This document shows positions 45,414 through 53,843 of a DNA stretch of 64,000 nt, piece after piece. The notes beneath the pieces are model-generated. The model was given only the letters and a program-made list of their open reading frames with translations. It was not told where the DNA came from and did not search any database. Numbering within the stretch: position 1 is the stretch's first letter; the number at the start of each line of letters is the position of its first letter. A program made the position numbers and the translations under genes. The stretch is from DASRDB01 sp035652815 (GTDB lineage Bacteria; Chloroflexota; Ktedonobacteria; Ktedonobacterales; Ktedonobacteraceae): contig DASRDB010000008.1 of the NCBI GenBank assembly GCA_035652815.1, forward strand, positions 1 through 64,000, written 5' to 3'.

Positions 45414-46184
45414 ATGAATACTCTCCCACAAGAACAAACTATAGACATCAACGACATGCGAATGTACTACCAGCTACAAGGCCAGGGCGAGCCACTGCTC
45501 CTGCTCCACGGCTTCCTGGGTTCAAGCAAAGACTGGACGCTATTCACTCCCAACCTCGAAAAGACATATCGCTTGATTATCCCCGACTTGCGCGGTCATG
45601 GCCGCTCTACCAACCCATCGCAGGCGTTCACCTTCCGGCAGGCGGCCCTCGACTTATTTGCCCTGCTCGATCATCTAGGCATCGAACACTGCAAAGCGAT
45701 AGGAATTAGCGGCGGCGGCATTACGCTTTTGCATATGGCGACACAGCAACCGGAGCGTGTCGAAGCGATGGCGCTGGTCAGCGCAACCAGCTACTTTCCT
45801 GAACAGGCGCGCAAGTTGATGGGATCATACACTATTGAAAGCCGGACCGAGCAGGAGTGGCAATTTATGCGCCAGAGCCATCCAGGCGGCGATGAGCAAA
45901 TAGAGGCATTGTGGAGATATGGACAGGGATTCAAAGATAGCTACGATGACGTGAATTTCACTCCACCTTATCTATCAACCATTACTGCCCGCACGCTGAT
46001 AGTGTATGGCGACCGAGACCCGCTTTATCCTGTACAGATTGCAGTGGATATGTACCATGCTATTCCTCAAGCCTATCTCTGGATTCTGCCAAACGCGGGT
46101 CATTCCCCCGTTTTTACCAGTCAGCGAACTGCTTTTCTTCAGACCGTTTTGTCTTTTTTGAGCGGGGAGTGGAAGCAAATATAG
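45414..46184 (+). CDS. Alpha/beta hydrolase
   Basis: 256 residues. Oxyanion region LLLLHGFLGSSKDWTLF, nucleophile elbow GISGGG with Ser, the acid in YGDRDPLYP and the catalytic His in NAGHSP make a complete triad. It resembles the 3-oxoadipate enol-lactonase/MhpC-like hydrolases, but the natural ester or C-C bond is unknown. AAGGAG lies 8 bases before the ATG. No partner genes point to a pathway. Confidence 0.88.
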   Translation: MNTLPQEQTIDINDMRMYYQLQGQGEPLLLLHGFLGSSKDWTLFTPNLEKTYRLIIPDLRGHGRSTNPSQAFTFRQAALDLFALLDHLGIEHCKAIGISGGGITLLHMATQQPERVEAMALVSATSYFPEQARKLMGSYTIESRTEQEWQFMRQSHPGGDEQIEALWRYGQGFKDSYDDVNFTPPYLSTITARTLIVYGDRDPLYPVQIAVDMYHAIPQAYLWILPNAGHSPVFTSQRTAFLQTVLSFLSGEWKQI

Positions 46185-46246
46185 AATGCGTATCAAAGAG
46201 GGGTCTTCGGGCTGTACTGAGTTTCCAGTAAGAAAAGTACTGGTCC

Positions 46247-46585
46247 TCACTCGTTCAGTTCTTTGTCTGGTGCCAGAGCCTCTTCCCTGGCATCGCTCCC
46301 TTGAGGAGCAATCTCATGCTCCCGCGTCCCAATGTTGCCAACGATGAAGACCACAAGCGTAGCAACAATAATCACAAACGCGAAGTCCCAGCGCAGAACC
46401 TGGAGCAACACAATGCACATGGCATAGACAATTGCCAGCGACAGAAAGAACAGCACGCAGAACTGCTTCGCGCTTTTATACACCCCCGCGCTCTTGATGA
46501 TGAGCGCGTAGACCCCTACGATTACCGTCATGATGCAGCAGGCGAGGGCGAGATGAAGTAATTGGCGCGCCAGGGTTTCAGACAT
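46247..46585 (-). CDS. Small membrane protein, unknown function
   Basis: 112 residues with four helices (LALACCIMTVIVGVYALII; FCVLFFLSLAIVYAMCIVLL; FAFVIIVATLVVFIVGNIG among them) and an acidic C-terminal tail. No family is recognised. ATG 46585 follows GGGGGAG; the frame extends ten residues further upstream but with no ribosome site there. It may share a transcript with the TPR gene upstream on the same strand, across the repeat block. Confidence 0.65.
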   Translation of the reverse strand: MSETLARQLLHLALACCIMTVIVGVYALIIKSAGVYKSAKQFCVLFFLSLAIVYAMCIVLLQVLRWDFAFVIIVATLVVFIVGNIGTREHEIAPQGSDAREEALAPDKELNE

Positions 46586-46640
46586 AAAAACCGCTCCCCC
46601 CTTTTTATTATGCATAACGCTGAATAAGGCTATTATATCG

Positions 46641-46868
46641 TGTAGGGACGCGATTCATCGCGTCCTGCTGCCCGCGCCGATTCACATAGGTAGACATGAC
46701 GAAGGGATGGTAATTGTAGGGACGCGATTCATCGCGTCCTGCTGCCCGCGCCGATTCACATAGGTAGACATGACGAAGGGATGGTAATTGTAGGGACGCG
46801 ATTCATCGCGTCCTGCTGCCTCATTGCGCGCGACAGGCCGGGTGGACGCGATGAATCGCGTCCCTACA
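46641..46868. repeat. Family B outer arms in a 74-bp tandem repeat
   Basis: A 74-base unit starting TGTAGGGACGCGATTCATCG occurs at 46641 and 46715 without visible change, and a third copy begins at 46789 but ends after ~32 bases. The block closes at 46868 with the unit start in inverted orientation. Confidence 0.92.
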
Positions 46869-46878
46869 AATAGCCATC

Positions 46879-47946
46879 TTACGGATGCTCCCCCGCCAGG
46901 ACCGAACCCAGTTGCAAAACCCCGCTTTCTCGTTTCCAGCGCGAGCTTGACAGGGTTTCATAAAGTTTCTGCAAACGCTGAATGGTCTTGCTGGAACCTG
47001 CCGAATCGGCAAGCGCGAATGCTTCCAGGGCAGTATCAGTGCATTCATCTATGCGCTGCAGACCAAGATATGCCTCGGCCTTTTGCGCCATGAGGCGGGC
47101 GCGACCGCGAACATATGCGCGATTATAGGTGCGCAAACTTTTATCAAGGAGAGCAATAGCCCGCTCATAATCGTGGAGCAGGACCGCATCCACTCCTTTT
47201 TGGGCCATAACCGACGAAGTATTGGGCGTGCAGTTACTGCGCTCTGGCACCTCTCCGCAATTTTGTAAAGCGCGTTCGGCAAGATTTGCAGCACGCCAGC
47301 ATTGAGTAGGTTCTTGTGCTATTGCATACGCTTCTGAGAGGGCCTGTAAAATATATCCTCGTAAGGTGGGAAGCCCCAGGCCGTTTGCGCATCTGAGAGC
47401 TTCATTGAGATAGTCGATGGCTTCCAGGGGATTGTTTTCTTGAATATAAGTAACCCCTTCTCTGGCAAGCGCAGCAGCTATAAATTCGGGATCGTTTATT
47501 TCTTGAGCAATACGATAGGCTTGCTGATAGGCGCTATGAGCTTGCTTATAATCCAGCATATCTCTAAAAACGCTTCCCTGCAATTGATAGCCCATGCACA
47601 ACACCGCATTTGCCCGCTCATGCCAGAGATTAGAGCGCATATCCCGCGCAAAGTTATTTACTTCCTCTATCCACATTTTCAGGCCGCGATAGGCGCGAAG
47701 CGTTCCCCCGGTATGGTAGACATCCCAGCGAGTAGTCAATTCATTCTCAATGAGGGTCATACGGTCATGGTTGATTTCAAGAGGGGTCTTAGCAATATGG
47801 GGCGGTGATTCATTGCTCAATCCTAAAGCACCTGCTGGAATACCTAATATACCGGCAAGCAACTCTCGCCTTTTCAGATTCCTGATCACGCTCTTTTGCT
47901 CCATTCTGTAGACCGTACATACGTCAACACCAAGCCGGTGCGCCAA
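46879..47946 (-). CDS. TPR-domain regulator with remnant HTH, start unclear
   Basis: 355 residues from TTG 47946. The first part, AHRLGVDVCTVYRMEQKS, is the second half of an XRE-like HTH; the frame is open back to TGA 48034-48036 and the added residues (VFNILAQAVYEFA) look like its first helices, but none of those codons is ATG, GTG or TTG. A helical body with several TPR-like pairs follows (DYKQAHSAYQQAYRIAQEIND; ALAREGVTYIQENNPLEAID). Such HTH-TPR proteins control secretion or secondary metabolism. The 5' end may be damaged, or it uses the TTG. Confidence 0.6.
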   Translation of the reverse strand: MAHRLGVDVCTVYRMEQKSVIRNLKRRELLAGILGIPAGALGLSNESPPHIAKTPLEINHDRMTLIENELTTRWDVYHTGGTLRAYRGLKMWIEEVNNFARDMRSNLWHERANAVLCMGYQLQGSVFRDMLDYKQAHSAYQQAYRIAQEINDPEFIAAALAREGVTYIQENNPLEAIDYLNEALRCANGLGLPTLRGYILQALSEAYAIAQEPTQCWRAANLAERALQNCGEVPERSNCTPNTSSVMAQKGVDAVLLHDYERAIALLDKSLRTYNRAYVRGRARLMAQKAEAYLGLQRIDECTDTALEAFALADSAGSSKTIQRLQKLYETLSSSRWKRESGVLQLGSVLAGEHP

Positions 47947-48106
47947 TGCGAACTCGTAGACCGCTTGCGCCAGGATATTAAATACTGGTTGGAGTGTGGC
48001 GAAAAGACGATTGAGGTGTATCGATACGAGTTGTCACCCTTTACTGAAATCCCTCCATTTTTGTATACTCTCAAAGGCATCTAAATGGGCATAGAGGAGT
48101 ATACAC

Positions 48107-48790
48107 ATGGAGCCGCAAACCGAGCAGCATCCACATGGCGGTGATTGGCTGCGCGAGATTGTCTTTGGACTCAATGATGGGTTGGTGACGACACTCGTCT
48201 TTATTATGGCGGTCAGCGCGGCGGTTCCCTCTTATCTTATTATGGTTGTGCTGGGTGAGGTATTGGCGGGTGGCGTTTCGATGGCGCTGGGCGGCTATCT
48301 TTCGGCGCGCACCGAAAAAGAGATTCTTGAGCATCGTATCGCGACCGAACGTTACGAGATCGAACACGAGCCGGAAGAGGAGCGCGCCGAACTGCACGCC
48401 ATCTATCGCAACAAAGGCTTTTCTGGCCCCCTTTTGCACAGCGTAGTCAATCACCTGACGGCCAACAAAGAGCGCTGGCATCGCGCAATGGTGCATGACG
48501 AGTTGGGTGTGGTCGAAGATACTAAAATCGTTCCCTGGCGAGAAGGTCTTCAGGTGGGTCTCTCCTTCGTGGTGGGTGGATTGATTCCCGCCATTCCTAT
48601 CCTCTTATCTCTGCCGCAGGCGCGCTGGTGGGCCTATGGTCTGACCGCGATTACCGCCCTTATGTTAGGCGCGGTCAAGGCCAAATATACACATAAAGGG
48701 GCAATACGCGCCGGTCTCGAATTTCTCATCGTGGTGACGATTGGCATGGCGGCGGGCGTGGTGATCGGGCTATTGCTGCACACGGTTTAA
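48107..48790 (+). CDS. VIT1/CCC1-family iron/manganese transporter
   Basis: 227 residues, five helices. IVFGLNDGLVTTLVFIMAVSAA and GGVSMALGGYLSARTEKE are the VIT signatures, followed by a charged Glu/His-rich metal-binding domain (LEHRIATERYEIEHEPEEE) and C-terminal helices. In plants and yeast this family loads Fe2+/Mn2+ into vacuoles; in bacteria it probably exports or sequesters these metals. AGAGGAG before the ATG. Confidence 0.9.
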   Translation: MEPQTEQHPHGGDWLREIVFGLNDGLVTTLVFIMAVSAAVPSYLIMVVLGEVLAGGVSMALGGYLSARTEKEILEHRIATERYEIEHEPEEERAELHAIYRNKGFSGPLLHSVVNHLTANKERWHRAMVHDELGVVEDTKIVPWREGLQVGLSFVVGGLIPAIPILLSLPQARWWAYGLTAITALMLGAVKAKYTHKGAIRAGLEFLIVVTIGMAAGVVIGLLLHTV

Positions 48791-48811
48791 AAGGGGATTA
48801 TGACGATGAAC

Positions 48812-48840
48812 CGCAAGCCACCGCAAAGGGCTGGCTCTAC
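48812..48840. repeat. Half copy of a family A repeat
   Basis: GCAAGCCACCGCAAAGGGCT-GGCTCTAC matches one arm of the family A repeat with a few changes; no second arm follows. Confidence 0.6.
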
Positions 48841-48994
48841 AGTGTCTTCCTTTTCCTATATTTCCACTCTTGTAATAACGCTCTTGATTAGTTTAGAATA
48901 ATCTTCAAGCGGTTAATCCAGGGTCTTTTCTTCTCCTGTCAAAGGTGACTGGCGGAGATGATATGAAACTCTATGAAGTGTAAGGAGGGCCGCA

Positions 48995-49699
48995 ATGCCA
49001 GTCGTTCTTCAGCTTGTGCTTGATGCACTTATTGGCTATATCTGGGGATCGATACCCGCCGGTTATTGGATGGGTAAACTGCTCAAGGGCAAGGATTTCG
49101 ATATTCGGGCCTATGGCAGTCATAAAATAGGAGCAACCAACGTCCTGCGCACGCTTGGGAAAGTTCCGGCCCTGATTGTGTTGATATTTGATCTTTCAAA
49201 GGGCGTGCTTCCGACGCTGCTGGCAACGCTTGTTCCGGCTTTACAGGCACATATTGGGGGTGATGCGTGGGGGCCAACCGCCGCCGCCATTGCCGCGCTG
49301 GTTGGACATATTTTTCCGGTATTTATCGGCTTCCGTGGCGGGCGCGGGGTGATGACGGGGGCGGGTGCGATCCTGGTTATTTCTCCGTTCACCTTCCTTA
49401 TTTGCGCAATTACTACGCTCAGCACCATCGCCATCTGGCGCTACGTCTCCCTCGGCTCAATTGTTGGCGGCCTGACCTCTATCGTCTGCGGCATTGTCTT
49501 TTATATCATTGGCAGGCTTGATCCCACCTTCTTCGCGAAGGTGACGCTTGCCCAACTGGTGATGCTGGTTGTAAATCCTGCTCTGGTGATTATTTTCCAC
49601 TACGACAACATCCAGCGCTTACTGGCTGGCACTGAACGCAAAATCGGCCAGAAGGTCGAATTGAAAGAACAGGCCACTCCTACCACCAGCACGCCATAA
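48995..49699 (+). CDS. plsY: Acyl-phosphate:glycerol-3-phosphate acyltransferase
   Basis: 234 residues, about six to seven helices. The three PlsY loops are visible: GSIPAGYWMGKLLKGKDFDIRAYGSHKIGATN, DLSKGVLPTLLA and GHIFPVFIGFRGGRGVMTG. It acylates glycerol 3-phosphate at sn-1, the first step of phospholipid synthesis. The region around contains pgsA and the glycerol genes, so it sits in a G3P-centred neighbourhood. AAGGAGG lies a few bases before the ATG. Confidence 0.93.
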   Translation: MPVVLQLVLDALIGYIWGSIPAGYWMGKLLKGKDFDIRAYGSHKIGATNVLRTLGKVPALIVLIFDLSKGVLPTLLATLVPALQAHIGGDAWGPTAAAIAALVGHIFPVFIGFRGGRGVMTGAGAILVISPFTFLICAITTLSTIAIWRYVSLGSIVGGLTSIVCGIVFYIIGRLDPTFFAKVTLAQLVMLVVNPALVIIFHYDNIQRLLAGTERKIGQKVELKEQATPTTSTP

Positions 49700-49735
49700 C
49701 TGAAGGCGACAAACCCGGTCCTATCTATGAGTATA

Positions 49736-50377
49736 TTATGGTTTCGTTGAAATCGTCCCGGCTGTACTTGCTTGCGGTTTGTTCTGAAAGAGGGGCAGCG
49801 CGCCTATAGTGTATTCAATGCCGGAGAAGACCGTCCAGATCGTGGCCAGGATGAGCAGCGCATCAGCTACCAGCAGGAGAAGGTTGCTGAAGTTAACCGT
49901 CTGGGCGTTGAAGGTGAGCATGGGGGGAAAGAGCGAGAGTGAATGCGCGCCCAGCCCTTTGGCGAGCAGCAGCGCGCCCATTGCTACCAGTGTGATAAAG
50001 GTCTTTTGCTTGCCCCATTGGCCTGCCGGAATGACCGTCCCTTTGGCCGCCGCCATCGAACGCAGGCCGGTTACCAGGAACTCGCGAGCCACAATGATAA
50101 TCACAATCCACGCGGGCACGAGGCCAAGCTGCACCAGACCTATGAGAATAGCCGAGACAAACACCTTGTCGGCGGTCAAATCGAGAAAGATGCCTAATTG
50201 GGAGACGACGTGATAGCGGCGCGCCAGGTAACCATCGAAGAAGTCGGTGATGGAAGCCAGCAAAAAGAGCAGCGTCGCTAGCAGAAATGCCCAGGGCTGG
50301 TTGAACAGAATCAGCACGAACACCAGAAAGGTCGCGATGATACGACTGGCGCTGAGTATATTTGGAACCTGTTGCAT
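49736..50377 (-). CDS. pgsA: CDP-diacylglycerol--glycerol-3-phosphate 3-phosphatidyltransferase
   Basis: 213 residues. The CDP-alcohol phosphotransferase motif D-x2-DG-x2-AR-x8-G-x3-D-x3-D is complete in DFFDGYLARRYHVVSQLGIF-LDLTADK. It makes phosphatidylglycerol phosphate from CDP-diacylglycerol and glycerol 3-phosphate in the membrane. ATG 50377 follows AAAGGAG; the frame runs on to 50425 with no conservation. It lies 19 bases after the glpP-like gene upstream on the same strand and may be cotranscribed. Confidence 0.93.
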   Translation of the reverse strand: MQQVPNILSASRIIATFLVFVLILFNQPWAFLLATLLFLLASITDFFDGYLARRYHVVSQLGIFLDLTADKVFVSAILIGLVQLGLVPAWIVIIIVAREFLVTGLRSMAAAKGTVIPAGQWGKQKTFITLVAMGALLLAKGLGAHSLSLFPPMLTFNAQTVNFSNLLLLVADALLILATIWTVFSGIEYTIGALPLFQNKPQASTAGTISTKP

Positions 50378-50396
50378 AGTAAACTCCTTTATCTCA

Positions 50397-50975
50397 TCAT
50401 CGAGGCGTGCGATGCCATAATGCATGTGTGCTACTGCTACTAAGTATACCGCCTGTGGCCTCTATGCGCGCAACGTCAGCAGGTGTGCGAATAAAGCCGC
50501 CCGCGATGAACGGGCCGGGCAGCAATTGTTTCAAGATAGGGGCAATTTCTGGAAAAATAATACCTGGAAGCACTTCAACGAAATCCGGCGCGGCTCGCAC
50601 GATGGTGCGCGCACCCGTCTCCAGGGCGGAATCGTCTATCAACAATAAACGTTGAATGGTGACCAGTCCTTCCGCCCGCGCAGCCGAGACAAGCTGTGAT
50701 TTGCTGGTGATAATAGCATCCACCCCGATCTGGCGCAAAAATTGTATGCCTGCCTTATCCTTGCCTATACCGCTCACCAGGTCAACATGCACCACCAGCC
50801 CTTTCTTGCGTTCGTGAACTTGCGAAACAAAAGGAGCCAGTTGGAGGGCATCGCCTTTGAGCATAAAAAGGAGTTGGACATCAGAATCCAGGGCAACCTG
50901 TACATCTTCGTTTGATTTCAGCGCAGCCGCCACCGGATACAGACGAGCCAGCCGTAAAAATTCTTGCCTGATCAT
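50397..50975 (-). CDS. glpP: Glycerol-3-phosphate-responsive antiterminator GlpP
   Basis: 192 residues. The GlpP pattern is clear: LYPVAAALKSNEDVQVALDSDVQLLFMLKGD, VHVDLVSGIGKDKAGIQFLR, ADAIITSKS-type loop, FVEVLPGIIFPEI and FIAGGFIRTPADV. Bacillus GlpP binds glycerol 3-phosphate and stops termination in glp leaders. ATG 50975 fits the family start best, although GAGGG is ~13 bases away; a GTG at 51014 is possible. It is divergent from a second, more diverged GlpP gene at 51263. Confidence 0.88.
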   Translation of the reverse strand: MIRQEFLRLARLYPVAAALKSNEDVQVALDSDVQLLFMLKGDALQLAPFVSQVHERKKGLVVHVDLVSGIGKDKAGIQFLRQIGVDAIITSKSQLVSAARAEGLVTIQRLLLIDDSALETGARTIVRAAPDFVEVLPGIIFPEIAPILKQLLPGPFIAGGFIRTPADVARIEATGGILSSSSTHALWHRTPR

Positions 50976-51121
50976 TAAAAATACCGATACCCTCAAAAGA
51001 GAATGTTCCAGCACTTGACAAACGATGAGCAGGAACGTATTATCATTATAAGTGAACTAGAAGCCCCTGTATAGAGGTTTCCATTGTATCTCTCGGGCGC
51101 GTAAGCGTCTACATTGAACAG

Positions 51122-51139
51122 GTTTACAGTGTTGTAAAC
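51122..51139. promoter_or_regulatory. Palindrome between the two GlpP genes
   Basis: GTTTACA-GTGT-TGTAAAC has perfect 7-base arms, in the 287-base gap from which both GlpP genes are read. It may be an operator for an unidentified repressor, or a weak hairpin. Confidence 0.4.
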
Positions 51140-51262
51140 ATGTCGAAGATGGCCTGCCTGGACAATTGAACTATGCCCTTGGGACAGTGAAATGAAAAGT
51201 CCTGAGCCAATACCTGTTAGAGGCTTAGGGCTTTGTTGTTTTTTACTGGTACAGAGAGGTGC

Positions 51263-51850
51263 ATGATGTCCGTTCGAGCCGCCGGGTCATTGTTGAGCCT
51301 GCCGACGCAGTACAAGACGATTCCAATTATTGAGAATCGGATGCAGTTCGTGCATGTGCTTGACTCACCCTCTATTTCCGCTATTTTATTGCGCCATTGC
51401 AATCTCTTTGAACTTTCCGCTTGCTTAGAACAGGCCTACGCCCGCAAGCGCTTCATCTATGTGAACGTCGATCATATCGATGGCATTCATCCAGATGCTT
51501 CCGGTCTAAATTATCTTGCTCACCATTTGCATGTCACTGGAGTTATTTCGAGCAATCCCAGGGTTTTGATGCTGGCGAAACAGACTGGCATTGAGACCTG
51601 CCAGCGCGTCTTCGCCCTCGACTCCACAGGTTTAGAGGCTACACTAGACGCGGTTGATTCCGAATATGTAGATCTGCTCGATATTTCGCCCGCGCTTGTA
51701 GTTCCACATGTTATACCGTATCTTAGCCGTCCTCTGCCCCTGCCTTTTATGGCCTCGGGCTTGATATATAATCATCAGCAGGTACAGGCCGTTCTACGTT
51801 CCGGCGCTGTACGAGTAGCCGTCGCCAAAAGCGACCTCTGGCAAACCTGA
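51263..51850 (+). CDS. Diverged GlpP-like antiterminator
   Basis: 195 residues. It keeps the GlpP layout (HVLDSPSISAILLRHCNLFELS; VNVDHIDGIHPDASGLNYLAHHLHVTGVIS; YVDLLDISPALVVPHV; FMASGLIYNHQQV) but the loops differ, e.g. SGLIY for AGGFI, so it may bind another ligand or regulate another RNA. ATG 51263 (or 51266) follows GAGAGGT. It is transcribed toward glpK, 356 bases away, with a repeat between. Two GlpP-type regulators back to back is unusual. Confidence 0.75.
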   Translation: MMSVRAAGSLLSLPTQYKTIPIIENRMQFVHVLDSPSISAILLRHCNLFELSACLEQAYARKRFIYVNVDHIDGIHPDASGLNYLAHHLHVTGVISSNPRVLMLAKQTGIETCQRVFALDSTGLEATLDAVDSEYVDLLDISPALVVPHVIPYLSRPLPLPFMASGLIYNHQQVQAVLRSGAVRVAVAKSDLWQT

Positions 51851-51857
51851 AAAACCC

Positions 51858-52153
51858 TTGTAGGGACGCGCTTCATCGCGTCCACCTCGGCACCTCGGCA
51901 TGCCAGACCGGATCAGAGATTGTAGAGACCCGATGATGAACATTGACAACCAGAACCGGCAATGCCACCCTGTCATCCTGAGCGCGGCGAAGGATCTCCG
52001 GTTCGGGTGTGCAATCCGGCAGGGCGACGCAGATCCTTCGCCGCGCTCAGGATGACAGGCAAGGTATGACCGAATTTGATGGTCAACGTTCATTATTGCG
52101 TCCACCCCGGCGCATCGGCGTGATAGGCCGGACGCGATTCATGGCGTCCCTAT
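51858..52153. repeat. Composite family B element upstream of glpK
   Basis: TGTAGGGACGCG-like ends at 51859 and near 52153 enclose another outer pair (TGTAGAGACCCGATGATGAA from ~51920; TTCATTATTGCGTCCA near 52090-52106) and the inner CATCCTGAGCGCGGCGAAGG arms (51973 and 52040). It fills the gap, so glpK's promoter must lie in or after it. Confidence 0.85.
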
Positions 52154-52205
52154 AGTTTCTACAGGTTGTTGTTTTGTCACTATTTTACAGAAAGAGGGTT
52201 TCTCA

Positions 52206-53705
52206 ATGGCAAGGTACGTGTTAGCCCTGGACCAGGGCACCACCAGTTCGCGCGCAATCGTGTTCGATCATGATGGCTCGATTGTCAGCGTGGCGCAGCA
52301 AGAGTTCCCGCAGATTTACCCATCTCCTGGCCTGGTCGAACATGACCCGGAAGCAATCTGGTCAAGCCAGCTCGCCGTTGCGCAGGAGGCTATGAAGAAG
52401 GCGGGAGCCTCGGCCTCGGATATCGCCGCGCTCGGCATCACCAACCAGCGCGAGACCGCGATTGTCTGGGAGAAGGCAACAGGCAAGCCCGTCTTCAATG
52501 CGATTGTCTGGCAGAGCCGCCTCACCGTTCCTATTTGCGATGAACTGAAGGCGAAAGGGTTCGACAAGGAAATTCGCGACCGCACCGGACTGGTGACTGA
52601 CGCCTATTTCTCCGGCACCAAAGTGAAGTGGATTCTTGATAACGTGCCGGGCGTGCGCGAAAAGGCCGAGCGCGGCGAGGTTCTTTTCGGCAACGTCGAT
52701 ACCTTCCTCATGTGGCGTCTCTCCAAAGGTCGCGTGCATGTCACCGACCCATCCAACGCTTCCCGCACCCTGATGTACAACATCTACCAGGGCGACTGGG
52801 ACAATGTGATCCTGAAGGAACTCGGTGTGCCGCGTGCCATGCTGCCACAGGTGATGCCGTCCAGCGCCGTGTATGGCGAGACCGACCCCGAATTTTTCGG
52901 CGGCCCCATCAAGATGGCTGGTGACGCGGGCGACCAGCAGGCAGCGACTTTTGGCCAGGCCTGCTACGAGGTCGGCATGGCGAAGAACACCTACGGTACC
53001 GGCTGCTTCATGCTCATGAACACCGGCAACAAAGGCGTGCCTTCGCAGAATGGCCTGCTGACCACCCTCGGCTGGCGCATCGACGATCAGCCCCTGGTCT
53101 ACTGCCTGGAAGGAAGTATCTTCATTACCGGCGCGGCAGTGCAATGGCTGCGCGATAGCCTGGGCGTCATCAAACAAAGCGTTGACGTCGAGGCTCTGGC
53201 GAATTCGGTGCCGGATAACGGCGGCGTCTACCTCGTCCCGGCTTTTGTTGGACTCGGCGCGCCCTACTGGGACTCCTATGCTCGCGGCACCATCGTCGGC
53301 CTGACGCGCGGCTCTACCGCCGGACACATCGCTCGCGCTACCCTCGAGTCGATGTGCTACCAGACTCGCGACGTGCTGGAGGCCATGACCGCCGACAGCG
53401 GCATCTCCGTCAAAACGCTGCGCGTGGATGGCGGCGCGGTCGTCAATAACCTGCTCATGCAGTTCCAGGCCGATATCCTGGGCGTGCCTGTGCAGCGCCC
53501 GAAGGTTGCCGAAACAACGGCTCTGGGCGCGGCCTACCTCGCCGGTCTGGCCGTCGGCTTCTGGGGCAGCGAGCAGGAAGTGGCCGAGCATTGGGCGGTT
53601 GACCGCACCTTCGAGCCGCAGATGAGCGCCGATCAGCGCGATGCCCTCTATGCCAACTGGAAACGGGCCGTCGAACGCTCCCGCGACTGGGCCAGGCAGG
53701 GCTAA
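52206..53705 (+). CDS. glpK: Glycerol kinase
   Basis: 499 residues, full length. ATP-binding loop DQGTTSSRAIVFD, substrate region SNASRTLMYNIY, FGGPIKMAGDAGDQQAATFGQ, and GTGCFMLMNTG, the FGGY-family signature VDGGAVVNNLLMQFQADILG. It makes glycerol 3-phosphate, the inducer for GlpP. The gene begins ~52 bases after the repeat; AAAGAGG is near the ATG. Confidence 0.97.
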   Translation: MARYVLALDQGTTSSRAIVFDHDGSIVSVAQQEFPQIYPSPGLVEHDPEAIWSSQLAVAQEAMKKAGASASDIAALGITNQRETAIVWEKATGKPVFNAIVWQSRLTVPICDELKAKGFDKEIRDRTGLVTDAYFSGTKVKWILDNVPGVREKAERGEVLFGNVDTFLMWRLSKGRVHVTDPSNASRTLMYNIYQGDWDNVILKELGVPRAMLPQVMPSSAVYGETDPEFFGGPIKMAGDAGDQQAATFGQACYEVGMAKNTYGTGCFMLMNTGNKGVPSQNGLLTTLGWRIDDQPLVYCLEGSIFITGAAVQWLRDSLGVIKQSVDVEALANSVPDNGGVYLVPAFVGLGAPYWDSYARGTIVGLTRGSTAGHIARATLESMCYQTRDVLEAMTADSGISVKTLRVDGGAVVNNLLMQFQADILGVPVQRPKVAETTALGAAYLAGLAVGFWGSEQEVAEHWAVDRTFEPQMSADQRDALYANWKRAVERSRDWARQG

Positions 53706-53723
53706 CCTTTTTGTTATTGTCTA

Positions 53724-53757
53724 GACGGGCATGATACATCAGCAACATCATGCCCGT
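53724..53757. terminator. Hairpin between glpK and glpF
   Basis: 11-base stem ACGGGCATGAT/ATCATGCCCGT. There is no T tail, so it may attenuate or stabilise the mRNA. A similar hairpin (ACGGGTATACG/CGTATGCCCGT) follows glpF near 54835-54867. Confidence 0.6.
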
Positions 53758-53843
53758 AGACATGGATTGTCGTCCCTTGTTGTAATTGTTTCATTATCAC
53801 TTTGTTTGCTGTGGTTTCTCACACAGAAATGGAGAAAGGACCT

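Noticed and set aside
46641..46868. Tandem repeat taken for a CRISPR array
   Set aside because: The repeat unit is 74 bases with no variable spacers, only two and a half copies, and no cas genes are near.
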